A DNA stretch of 21,537 nucleotides from contig JAUCBJ010007740.1 in NCBI GenBank assembly GCA_032718475.1, positions 1 through 21,537 on the forward strand. The letters are read 5' to 3'. A model generated the notes under the pieces. It had not been told where the DNA came from, did no database searches, and worked only from the letters and a program-made list of their open reading frames with translations. Below are positions 8,901 to 16,916 of this stretch, one piece after another. Position numbers and translations under genes: made by a program. The number at the start of each line of letters is the position of its first letter. Within the stretch, counting starts at the first letter, position 1. The DNA is from Nemertoderma westbladi (taxonomy: Eukaryota; Xenacoelomorpha; Nemertodermatida; Nemertodermatidae).

Positions 8901-11900
8901 CAGAGGCTTGATGTGCGGCATTAGCTGAGATATAGCTGCGCGTTCAGTGAGTTTCGATAAAAAAGCCAATCCACTGACTGGTCGAAAATTCTGGAATATT
9001 ATGGACTCGAGTTTCACATTCTTTAGGGCTGCTGTAATTATTGCTTCACGCCATTGTTCAGGAAAACTTCCTGTTGTTATTGATTTGTTTACAATGTTGG
9101 TAATCAAAGGCAACAGTTCAGTTATTACTTGTTTTAAGATGAAAGTCGGGATGGGATCAAGGGGGCACTGTTTGTTGGGCGCATTCATAATCAGTTTGTT
9201 TACAGCTTCTTCAGTACACGGAGAAAAACATGAGAATTCAGCTGTAGTCAGAGGAACATCATCGTCATTATATGACACCGGTACATTGTTAATTTCAGTT
9301 CGGATCACTGATAGTTCATCACGAATCTTTTCAATTTTGTTAACAAAGAAATCACCAAAAGAATCAGGAAGTGAGAGTGAGCTGTGAGGGGCAGGAAGTT
9401 CTTGCTCTGCAGTTGGTATAGTGAGTGTTTTTATGAATGTGAAAAGTTGTTTCTGATCTTTGCCGCATGCGATGATTTTATCGGTGTAGAACTTTTTCTG
9501 GGCGTTCGCTATGGCGTGGCTGTAACGATCACGAGCAGCAGCTAGGTAAGCAGCGTCGAGCGGCAGCCGAGTCCGTCTCCATTTTCTTTCTGCCTGTCGT
9601 CGTTTTCGCTTTAATTCGCTGAGCGCGCCGTTGTACCAGGGGTTTGAGTTGCGAACTTTTATATTTCTGGTGGTTAATGGTGCGTGTTGGTCAATGATAG
9701 ATGTTAGTTCATCATTGTACATAGTCACCGAGGATTCCACATTGAGCGTTGAGTAGATGTGTTGTTTACATAATGCCGACTGTTGTATGTCCATCCGAAA
9801 CTTTTCCAGATTTATATCCTTAAGGTTGCGAGAGGTCACCGTTTTAATTGTCGGTAGAGAGAATGGGTGTTTGATGAGAGCGTTCACAAAGTAATGATCA
9901 GATAATTGCTCGCCTATGGATGGTTTACTGATTAGTAGCTCATTATTGTTCCGTGTGATGATTAAGTCAATGGTATTTCCTGATATATGAGTCGGAACCG
10001 TGACATGTTGGGTGAGGCCAATTCCAGCTATTTGATCCAGGAATTTCGCAGTGTAGTTGTCATTAGCATCATTTATATGGATATTGAAGTCGCCAGTTAT
10101 AATTATTTTCTGCTTAATTGTGAGTAGAGGTTCGATGAATACAGGGAAATCAATGATAAACTGTTGAACTGTTACAGGGTGGTTAGTAGAATATGGGCGT
10201 CGATAAATTATTACAATAATAAATATTAGTTTCTTTACGTTGTAGATTTTCCATGTTGAGTATTCAAAAGAATCAAACACGCCGTCTTGACTAAGTTTAG
10301 CGTGGAATGGATGTGCTGCAATTATCCCTGTCCCGCCACCCCTGCCAGTTCGCCTGGGTGAATCGAATAGAGAATATCCGGCGATTTGACAAAGTGCCCG
10401 AACCGCATCATCGTCACTACTTAGCCAAGTCTCTGTAACAGCACATATGTTGATACGTTTAGTGATGACGTAGTCCATGATGTTTGGGATTTTGTTGCGT
10501 ATGGAACGTGCATTGACATTGCTGAAAGATATTGCTCGATGTTGGTCACATGGACTTCGAGGTTGTATATGCTGATCACCGTTGCAGTCGGTTGCTTGAG
10601 CAGTAGCTACTTGGTCAATAATGTTGCCGGAGTCAACCAAATCTGAGATTCTTGAGCTTCGAGCAGTCGAGTGAGCAATTTATTAATATTGGAATGCAAT
10701 AATACACTTATATATCAATCAATAATATATGGCACTTAAAAAAAAGAGATTTATAAAAAGGAAATGTATCAATGAAATTTTAGAGTTTATATTATAAACT
10801 TACTTCCTTTTTGTACCTCGGTTGAAAACCGTTTACCAAGAACTGTCTTACTTCTCGAGATGTGGCTGTCTGTCCGTTTGACTGTCGGTCTGTCCGTCAG
10901 TATATCTGTCCGTTAATTAATTTCATCAATTTAATCAATTAATTTTCAAATTGTTCTTTATTTCATCTAGAGCAGAATTTAATGAGGAGTTCAAATCTGA
11001 AAACCGCTTAGTGAGACGTCTTTTAGTTCTCGGGTTATCGCTGTTTTTCCGTATGTCGGTCTGTCCGTCAAATTGTATGAAAGACAGATGACCGACAGAC
11101 AGACAGTCAGGCTAGATTCCACCAAACATTAAACTGACATCGGAAATGATGTCAGCGACCGCCAAAAACCCCCATATTGTTAATCTTAGATCCGTGGTGT
11201 GTATCCTTCGTGCCAGAAGTAATATATCAACCAGAACACAGACAGCCGATTTTGGCGGGAAGGTTTAAAATTTGAAGGGCATTTTCTCAGAATTAAAATA
11301 TGAAAAATACTACACCTCCGCCATTTTTGATCCAAATTTATCCATTTTTATGTCATTCGAATTCGATGGATGTGCTGTAGGGATGCGACAGAGCTCCGGA
11401 AATCCGGAGCTCCGGGCCAATTTTCTGGTTCCGGCTCCGGGTAAATTAACCCGGAGCCAATCCGGAGCTTATGTTGTATAAATTCGAATAAAAATAATAA
11501 GTTTTTCTGATGTATGAATAATGTAAATATCATAGTAATTAACATAATAACTCATTAATTAATTTACAGCTTGTTTTTTAAAGTTTCCTGATACCCCCCA
11601 ACCCCCCTTGTGAAATTGTTTAAATGTTTGAACAAAAACATTGAAATGATTCAGTTAATTCAATTAATATTCTTCCCTAATTAAAAATTTTTAAATACGT
11701 CATGTACTATCGTTTCGTTCGTCAGTCTAGAACCCCAATTTCCACTGACCCCCCCACCCCCCATCCCCGTTTATGTAATAATAATTTTAATAGTTTATAC
11801 AATATTTGTGTGCGGAGATTGTATTTCAGTTCCTGATTCAATAATGTATATAGAGCCCGAGGACCCTCTAAACAGTTGTGATATATCCAAATTACTAATA

Positions 11901-12395
11901 TTATTTTAGATATCCGGTTTATGCCAACCTACGTACGTTAGGTAGGTGGTACTTGTTTTATCGTTTATCAATGACAATATAATGAAAACTGCACCAACTC
12001 CTCAAAAGTAATTACACAATGTCCCATAAAATAGTGTCGATGATAAGTTGACAACAAACCTAAGTCACTGATAGCCTAGTCGTAAGAAATAAATATAACA
12101 GAGTTTGCGTAATGAGTGTGAACTGAAAACTCTAAAACATTACAGTATATTTTAGCCCAATGAACACCAGATAAGGGAGTCTTTGGACGCAATCAAAATG
12201 CTTCCCTCTCCAGGAGAAAATCGACGCAAATATCGGCTGATTACTCCCAAAAATAAAACTGTAAGTTCCTGTTCTATTGAATACAGTTTATTGTTTTGAG
12301 TAGAATAGCATTTGCGACTGTAAACTGCTCATTTCCCTTAATTGATAACTTAACATTGAGGCGGGATATTAATTCGCCGAGTAAGAAATTGCATC

Positions 12396-12434
<39 letters not shown>

Positions 12435-13709
12435 TCATGAACGCATATCTGTCAATGTCTACTATAATAATACACTGGAATTATCAATCATCAAACCTCC
12501 GGCTCCGGAGCCGGAACTCATATTGTAACCCAGAGGAACCTCCGGGCTCTGGATGAGTTTTAGCTCCGTCGCAACCCTAATGTTTATGTACAGATCGAGA
12601 TGGAGATTGTTGGTGGACTCACACTGTATTATTAGTAACCTGTATAATTTATTTACCAAATTTAAATAAATCCAATCACAAGTTTTGCTCCCAGGAATTC
12701 AACTGACATTCAATGTATCGACCCCTGTGGATGAAAGGCTGAATGGACCCTAGCGGGGCTCGAACCTATAACCAATAGATTGTATAAGCCCGGCGATCAA
12801 CCAACGCCGTTAGCACCGCCCGCCTTTATTCTATTTGTCATCAATATGTTTAGCAAAAAGTTTACATTTTTTATTTTTGAATTTCAGTAATTTTAAAATT
12901 TTGCTTTTTTCACGGTCTGGCATAATATTTCATTTTTTATATTTGATATGAAAAATTATTATAATTATCAATCTAATAGTGTTTAAATGTAAACTCACTA
13001 GACTTTAGACGCACCACCAGTAAGTCAATTTGTTTCAGTCAACTTTTCAATTGGAAGTTAAAATTCTGTAACCTTCTATCATTCCATGTGTCGTGCTCTG
13101 CGGCTATTCTTGGTATATGATATTGTGATTTATTAGTTAAACGTTTACAAATATAGTTTTAATACAAAAATAATGCTGCTATCAGTAGGATGTTTTATAT
13201 AATGTATAATATACAAATATTCCTATATAAATTGTGTATATGATGGGGTAAACCACCACCCCCCATTAATTTCACTTGAGATTTGGTCATTTAATCCAAC
13301 TAACTTAGAATAATGAGGTCGTTCCTAACTAGCAATCAAGTTAGTAGTGACTGTATCGGCGGTAATAACAAGGCGCCACCCCTAAAAACCCATTCCAACA
13401 CGCCCATTATGTTTAGGCGCTAAAGGGACTGTGTCTGCGTTGGCTAACCTTTTGGGACGCGAGATCTGCGAACTCCAGTCTCTGGTAGACCGCGGTCTGT
13501 ACAAGGAGGCTGAAATCCTCCAGCACCGGTTGCTAGGGCCAAACGCATCCGTAACTAAGGACCACGGCGTACCCGCACTCAAGTTAATGATGGATGTATA
13601 CGGCTTGTACGGGGGACCCTGTAGAAGACCTCTACTTCCCTTGAATGACGTCACAGCCGCCAAAGTGAAACAAACTTTTATAGACTCAGGATTTGTAGCA
13701 AAAGAATAA
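5931..13709 (+). CDS. HOGA1: 4-hydroxy-2-oxoglutarate aldolase, mitochondrial (four coding exons)
   Basis: Cleaves 4-hydroxy-2-oxoglutarate to pyruvate and glyoxylate, the last step of mitochondrial hydroxyproline breakdown. Joining 5931-5951, 6213-6635, 7059-7290 and 13417-13709 across GT-AG introns gives 322 residues, close to the ~327 of mammalian HOGA1. It is a DHDPS/NAL-family TIM barrel. Residues 1-26 have Arg6 and Arg20, many Ser/Thr and no acidic residue, as in a mitochondrial presequence. GVYPPITTPF (27-36) starts the barrel. GSNGE (66-70) is the carboxylate-binding loop. YY at 132-133, Tyr160 in LLIYSVP and Lys188 in GYKDSSGD match the family tyrosines and Schiff-base lysine; Tyr-Lys spacing (28) equals the human enzyme's Tyr168-Lys196. 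AGSSSF (213-218) matches the conserved AGS segment. No frameshift or internal stop. The third intron (6.1 kb) is full of mobile DNA. The gene converges on the EML-like gene. Confidence 0.93.
6213..6635 (+). CDS. HOGA1: HOGA1 coding exon 2
   Basis: 423 bp, phase 0 at both ends. Acceptor TTTCTAG precedes 6213 and donor GTCTGT follows 6635. It encodes residues 8-148: the rest of the presequence, the GVYPPITTPF start of the barrel, GSNGE, AGSGCEST and the YYKG loop. Confidence 0.92.
6757..6771. repeat. (CT)n microsatellite in HOGA1 intron 2
   Basis: A run of CT dinucleotides followed by AGA. It resembles a polypyrimidine tract with an AG, but the sequence after it does not continue the HOGA1 frame, so it is not used as an exon here. 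Confidence 0.5.
7059..7290 (+). CDS. HOGA1: HOGA1 coding exon 3 with the catalytic tyrosine and lysine
   Basis: 232 bp; acceptor CATTAG precedes 7059 and donor GTGAGT follows 7290 in phase 1. Encodes residues 149-225 and the first base of codon 226, including Tyr160 and the Schiff-base Lys188. An antisense L2-like element ends within a few tens of bases of this donor. Confidence 0.93.
7349..7385 (-). other. Predicted hairpin at the 3' end of the L2-like element
   Basis: GCGCCTA at 7349-7355 and TAGGCGC at 7379-7385 are perfect 7-base inverted repeats around a 23-base AT-rich loop. They sit beside the tail. In L2/CR1-type elements a 3' RNA structure is thought to be the signal bound by the element's own reverse transcriptase. 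Confidence 0.5.
7653..10640 (-). CDS. Retrotransposon endonuclease / reverse transcriptase (L2-like ORF2)
   Basis: One uninterrupted 995-codon frame with no frameshift. An APE-type endonuclease fills residues ~36-260: VNARSIRNK with Asn43, TETWLS with Glu70, GDFNIHIN at 183-190, TIDLI with Asp225 and the SDH motif at 247-249. The reverse transcriptase follows: FRPVSGLAFLSKL, FLDLSAAFDTVD (619-630), GFPQGS (678-683) and the catalytic YADD (711-714; bases 8510-8499). The C-terminus contains LHWLPVKKRIEYK and LWNQLPRHIR, a hallmark of L2-type elements, and has no RNase H. Position 10640 is a TTG, not an ATG; the frame stays open to 10679 and the first ATG is codon 55, so the natural start is missing or lies on lost sequence. 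It would nick DNA and prime reverse transcription at the target. The open frame suggests a fairly recent insertion. Confidence 0.9.
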   Translation of the reverse strand: MVDSGNIIDQVATAQATDCNGDQHIQPRSPCDQHRAISFSNVNARSIRNKIPNIMDYVITKRINICAVTETWLSSDDDAVRALCQIAGYSLFDSPRRTGRGGGTGIIAAHPFHAKLSQDGVFDSFEYSTWKIYNVKKLIFIIVIIYRRPYSTNHPVTVQQFIIDFPVFIEPLLTIKQKIIITGDFNIHINDANDNYTAKFLDQIAGIGLTQHVTVPTHISGNTIDLIITRNNNELLISKPSIGEQLSDHYFVNALIKHPFSLPTIKTVTSRNLKDINLEKFRMDIQQSALCKQHIYSTLNVESSVTMYNDELTSIIDQHAPLTTRNIKVRNSNPWYNGALSELKRKRRQAERKWRRTRLPLDAAYLAAARDRYSHAIANAQKKFYTDKIIACGKDQKQLFTFIKTLTIPTAEQELPAPHSSLSLPDSFGDFFVNKIEKIRDELSVIRTEINNVPVSYNDDDVPLTTAEFSCFSPCTEEAVNKLIMNAPNKQCPLDPIPTFILKQVITELLPLITNIVNKSITTGSFPEQWREAIITAALKNVKLESIIFQNFRPVSGLAFLSKLTERAAISQLMPHIKPLFPINQSAYMQNHSTETTLLRVHSDILMAMDDQRVTLLVFLDLSAAFDTVDRKTLLDVLRTKMNITDVAHQWFTEYLTNRTQRVIIKGCCSKSLCVRHGFPQGSCLGCILFIIYVTAIYQIIERHLPDVQGYADDNQLYLSFKPDSESNENGAVKAMELCIDELRNWFINNWLKINDTKTEFLIIGTDQQLSKVNTSSITVGGHTINKTDNVRNLGAYFDSTMSMNTFVTKTCSSAFYHLRNIQRIRPFLNKTTTESLIHAFISSKLDYCNALYYGIPDYQIARLQRVQNAAARLVSGVRKFEHITPTLKALHWLPVKKRIEYKIILIVFKSLHNKAPKYIDELISVYRSPYHSRSTDALVLRVPPHKHATLGRRAFAVSGPTLWNQLPRHIRLTPTIDEFKSLLKTHLFKTSYSY
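10683..11377. other. Intronic DNA with diverged GTCTGTCCGT-type repeats
   Basis: Two diverged segments (about 10826-10915 and 10998-11078) each contain GAAAACCG, a segment resembling TTCTCG and then TGTCGGTCTGTCCGTC. The second is followed by an inverted partner GACCGACAGACAGACAG near 11090-11107. They resemble the GACAGACAGAC-bearing satellite at 15.2-16.3 kb in style. No gene. Confidence 0.45.
11378..12579. mobile_element. Non-autonomous hAT-like DNA transposon, about 1.2 kb
   Basis: The left end TAGGGATGCGACAGAGCT and the reverse complement of the right end, TAGGGTTGCGACGGAGCT, form an 18-bp terminal inverted repeat with two mismatches. A T/CAGGG start is common in hAT elements. Both subterminal regions are crowded with CCGGAGC/GCTCCGG words in both orientations (11390-11470 and 12497-12565), as often seen in transposase-binding subterminal DNA. 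No transposase frame is present. Flanks share only ATGT (11370 and 12580) of a possible 8-bp target duplication. A G/C-tract short element is nested inside. Family assignment rests on the ends only. Confidence 0.65.
12174..12428. mobile_element. Short element with G/C-tract ends, copy 2 (inverted, nested)
   Basis: Begins AGGGAGTCTTTGGACGCAATC and ends in a run of 31 C (12398-12428). The interior matches copy 1 in reverse complement: CAGTTTATTGTTTTGAGTAG, AACATTGAGGCGGGATATTAATTCGCC. One terminus keeps the long homopolymer and the other has decayed to AGGGAG. It lies inside the hAT-like element, so it inserted after it. The 86-codon frame with poly-proline (12296-12556) is an artefact of the C tract. 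Confidence 0.7.
12600..12824 (-). mobile_element. tRNA-derived SINE (minus strand)
   Basis: Read on the minus strand from 12824, a tRNA-like head of about 70 bases has an A-box-like segment (GCTAACGGCGTTGG, 12814-12801) and a perfect B box GGTTCGAGCCCC (12766-12755) at tRNA-like spacing. The acceptor ends do not pair and the T stem is poor, so it is not a working tRNA gene. A tRNA-unrelated body follows towards about 12600, with AT-rich sequence containing AAATAAATTATACAGG. The 3' boundary is uncertain. Confidence 0.6.
12830..13416. other. AT-rich 3' end of HOGA1 intron 3
   Basis: No coding or element signal seen apart from low-complexity AT and a short C run near 13255-13263. It ends with the acceptor TATGTTTAG at 13408-13416. 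Confidence 0.4.
13417..13709 (+). CDS. HOGA1: HOGA1 coding exon 4 (last)
   Basis: Acceptor GTTTAG at 13411-13416; GC completes the split Gly226 codon. It encodes GAKGTVSALANLLGREICEL and the C-terminal helices (HRLLGPNASVTKDHGVPALK, YGLYGGPCRRPL), ending at TAA 13707-13709. Both the phase and the alignment to the family agree with exon 3. Confidence 0.93.
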
Positions 13710-13792
13710 TTTTTACCAAAGTGTTTATTAATATTTATTATATAATTAATAATTTGTGCTATTAAGTCTTCCTTTATTATTATTGTTATTTA

Positions 13793-14000
13793 ATTAAACT
13801 TTAAACTCGGTGTTTTAGTAATATTGGTATCTTTACAACGTTCTAGAATTGTTTATTTAGATACTAGTGTAGTAATTAATTAATTATTGATAGTATAGGT
13901 TAGCTGACCGTAATGGTAAGGAAAGGATTATCAATGTTTTGTAATGCTAAGAAATTCGTAAACTAGTATGAAAAAAACCATTATTAATATTATGAATAAA
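13793..14000 (+). terminator. HOGA1: HOGA1 3' UTR with candidate poly(A) signals
   Basis: ATTAAA at 13793-13798 (84 bases after the stop) and AATAAA at 13995-14000 are both possible polyadenylation signals. The second lies only 21 bases before the satellite array, so the mature transcript could end against or inside the array. Confidence 0.4.
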
Positions 14001-14020
14001 TTATGATACTCCTATAATAA

Positions 14021-15156
14021 CCACCATACCTCTCTCCTTATAGTTAAAGTCAGATTACCATAACCACCATACCTCTCTCCTTATAGTTAAAGTCAGATTA
14101 CCATAACCACCATACCTCTCTCCTATAGTTAAAGTTAAAGTCAGACTACCATAACCACCATACCTCTCTCCTTATAGTTAAAGTCAGACTACCATAACCA
14201 TCATACCTCTCTCCTTATAGTTAAAGTCAGATTACCATAACCACCATACCTCTCTCCTTATAGTTAAAGTCAGACTACCATAACCACCATACCTCTCTCC
14301 TTATAGTTAAAGTCAGATTACCATAACCACCATACCTCTCTCCTTATAGTTAAAGTCAGACTACCATAACCACCATACCTCTCTCCTTATAGTTAAAGTC
14401 AGACTACCATAACCACCATACCTCTCTCCTTATAGTTAAAGTCAGACTACCATAACCACCATACCTCTCTCCTTATAGTTAAAGTCAGACTACCATAACC
14501 ACCATACCTCTCTCCTTATAGTTAAAGTCAGACTACCATAACCATCATACCTCTCTCCTTATAGTTAAAGTCAGATTACCATAACCACCATACCTCTCTC
14601 CTTATAGTTAAAGTCAGACTACCATAACCACCATACCTCTCTCCTTATAGTTAAAGTCAGATTACCATAACCACCATACCTCTCTCCTTATAGTTAAAGT
14701 CAGATTACCATAACCACCATACCTCTCTCCTTATAGTTAAAGTCAGATTACCATAACCACCATACCTCTCTCCTTATAGTTAAAGTCAGACTACCATAAC
14801 CATCATACCTCTCTCCTTATAGTTAAAGTCAGATTACCATAACCACCATACCTCTCTCCTTATAGTTAAAGTCAGATTACCATAACCATCATACCTCTCT
14901 CCTTATAGTTAAAGTCAGATTACCATAACCACCATACCTCTCTCCTTATAGTTAAAGTCAGACTACCATAACCACCATACCTCTCTCCTTATAGTTAAAG
15001 TCAGATTACCATAACCACCATACCTCTCTCCTTATAGTTAAAGTCAGACTACCATAACCATCATACCTCTCTCCTTATAGTTAAAGTCAGACTACCATAA
15101 CCATCATACCTCTCTCCTTATAGTTAAAGTCAGACTACCATAACCACCATACCTCT
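14021..15156. repeat. Satellite array of a 43-bp unit, 26 full copies plus a partial
   Basis: The unit starts CCACCATACCTCTCTCCTTA and ends CAGATTACCATAA. Units are almost identical. Variation is nearly confined to two positions: CCACCAT versus CCATCAT and AGATTACC versus AGACTACC. The third unit is 48 bp, having lost one T and gained a 6-base TTAAAG duplication. Copy starts fit 43-bp spacing exactly from 14021 to 15144 once that 5-bp gain is allowed for. The last, partial copy passes directly into the next satellite. No coding frame and no spacers, so it is not a CRISPR array. Confidence 0.95.
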
Positions 15157-16308
15157 GTTTCAACCCAATCCGTCCACGAACGACTGAGATATAAGTGTCT
15201 GAATAAATCTAAAAAACTGACAAAATACCAGACAGACATACAGACAGACATCGAACTTCGGAAATCCGGTTATTTCTTGACTTGCACACCATCGCCCAGA
15301 GTCATCTTACAAAGTTTCAACCCAATCCGTCCATGAACGACTGATATATAAGTGTCTGAATAATTCTAAAAAACTGACAAAATAACAGACAGACATACAG
15401 ACAGACATCGAACTTCGGAAATCCGGTTATTTCTCGACTTGCACACCATCGCCCAGAGTCATCTTACAATGTTTCAACCCAATCCGTCCATGAACGACTG
15501 AGATATAAGTGTCTGAATAATTCTACAAAAACTGACAAAATATCAGACAGACATACAGACAGACATCGAACTTCGGAAATCCGGTTATTTCTTGACCTAC
15601 ACACCATCGCCCAGAGTCATCTTACAAAGTTTCAACCCAATCCGTCCACGAACGACTGAGATATAAGTGTCTGAATAATTCTACAAAAACTGACAAAATA
15701 TCAGACAGACATACAGACAGACATCGAACTTCGGAAATCCGGTTATTTCTCGACTTGCACACCATCGCCCAGAGTCATCTTACAATGTTTCAACCCAATC
15801 CGTCCATGAACGACTGAGATATAAGTGTCTGAATAATTCTACAAAAACTGACAAAATATCAGACAGACATACAGACAGACATCGAACTTCGGAAATCCGG
15901 TTATTTCTTGACTTGCACACCATCGCCCAGAGTCATCTTACAATGTTTCAACCCAATCCGTCCATGAACGACTGAGATATAAGTGTCTGAATAATTCTAC
16001 AAAAACTGACAAAATATCAGACAGACATACAGACAGACATCGAACTTCGGAAATCCGGTTATTTCTTGACTTGCACACCATCGCCCAGAGTCATCTTACA
16101 ATGTTTCAACCCAATCCGTCCATGAACGACTGAGATATAAGTGTCTGAATAATTCTACAAAAACTGACAAAATATCAGACAGACATACAGACAGACATCG
16201 AACTTCGGAAATCCGGTTATTTCTTGACTTGCACACCATCGCCCAGAGTCATCTTACAAAGTTTCAACCCAATCCGTCCACGAACGACTGAGATAAAAGC
16301 GTCAAAGT
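15157..16308. repeat. Satellite array of a 157-158-bp unit, seven full copies plus a partial
   Basis: Units start GTTTCAACCCAATCCGTCCA at 15157, 15314, 15471, 15629, 15787, 15945, 16103 and, partial, 16261. The first two units are 157 bp and the later five 158 bp. Each has GACTGAGATATAAGTGTCTG, then AGACAGACATACAGACAGAC, then ATCGAACTTCGGAAATCCGG. Differences are single bases, such as CCACG/CCATG, CTCGACTT/CTTGACTT and ACAAAG/ACAATG. High similarity implies recent expansion or homogenisation. No open frame. Confidence 0.95.
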
Positions 16309-16369
16309 AATTTGATATCGATGGGCCACAGGGAAATTGGAAGTGATACTGATGGGCCACTAACAAACA

Positions 16370-16620
16370 GTGTTTTTTTTACAATTTAATTTTTTTTGCA
16401 AAATTTTTTATGAATTTTTTTTATTATATTTATTTTACTATATTTTTTTATAAATTTTTTTTATTATGTTAATTTTTTTCATGAATTTTTTTATTATATT
16501 TATTTTTTTTTATGAATTTTTTTTATTATTTTTTTATCCAATTTTTTTTATATATTTTTTATTATATTTTTTTTATTATATTTTATTATCATTATTATAT
16601 TTATATTTTATTCACACTAC
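16370..16620. repeat. T-rich low-complexity tract
   Basis: Runs of 6-9 T separated by A, G or ATTATA words. A 64-codon frame here translates almost only to F, I, L and Y and is a composition artefact. Two GATGGGCCAC words (16319 and 16349) precede it. Confidence 0.7.
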
Positions 16621-16772
16621 ATTTTCCTTATATATATTTCCCGTTTATAATCTTCAGTGAACTGATCCCTTTATAAATATTTGTAATAAACTAAAGCCAT
16701 TCCATGTAATCAATCACCCTTTAACAAATAATTAGTTATCTTTTCAACAAAATCAAATTATTTAAATAAAAT
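16621..16772. other. AT-rich spacer, nothing recognised
   Basis: AT-rich sequence between the T-rich tract and the small coding fragment. No signal. Confidence 0.3.
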
Positions 16773-16916
16773 TTATCTAAAAGACTCGGAATGTGCAGCA
16801 AAGGACTCTTTGACGCATGCAGCATTACCGACCTGGATACAAACCCCTAAACGTTGACGGAGGTGTTCAATCGATTTTTTGTTGCCAGATACCTTCTGTA
16901 TACGGTGCGCTATCTC
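16773..16916 (-). pseudogene. Orphan 3' coding fragment of an unrecognised protein
   Basis: An island of balanced composition in T-rich DNA. On the minus strand it is open for 47 codons to a TAA at 16775-16773. The translation starts EIAHRIQKVSGNKKSIEHLR, continues with QRLGVCIQVGNAACVKESFA and ends HSESFR. The mixed, helical, charged sequence looks like a genuine protein C-terminus; the plus strand is interrupted. Beyond 16916 the frame runs only into poly-lysine from the T tract, and there is no polypyrimidine-AG acceptor on the minus strand. It is therefore probably a relic of a mobile-element protein or a displaced gene end, not a working exon. I cannot name the family. Confidence 0.4.

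Larger units (their letters stand above)
7305..10682 (-). mobile_element. L2-like non-LTR retrotransposon inserted antisense in HOGA1 intron 3
   Basis: On the minus strand the element comprises a long EN-RT frame, a ~300-bp 3' UTR and a tail. The end reads AGGCGCTATATAAATTATAC followed by an AT-rich microsatellite (7305-7345). Tails of this type (GCGCTATATAAAT plus short repeats) are typical of the L2 group. Just inside the tail, GCGCCTA and TAGGCGC (7349-7355, 7379-7385) can form a hairpin. The 5' side ends at about 10679, where the frame meets a stop and no upstream ATG or ORF1 is found, so this copy is probably 5'-truncated. The exact left end and target-site duplication could not be fixed. 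Confidence 0.8.

Noticed and set aside
12296-12556. 86-codon frame with a poly-proline run
   Set aside because: The proline run is the 31-C end of a short transposon; the frame crosses element boundaries.
12755-12824. Possible functional tRNA gene
   Set aside because: The B box is perfect, but the acceptor stem does not pair and the T stem is poor. A SINE head fits better.
13382-13663. 93-codon minus-strand frame over HOGA1 exon 4
   Set aside because: It is the antisense shadow of the exon, which has clear family identity on the plus strand.
14021-16308. Possible CRISPR-like array
   Set aside because: Units are contiguous with no unique spacers, and the window is eukaryotic. These are satellites.
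16466-16660. 64-codon plus-strand frame rich in F, I, L and Y
   Set aside because: It is the translation of a T-rich low-complexity tract, not a membrane protein.
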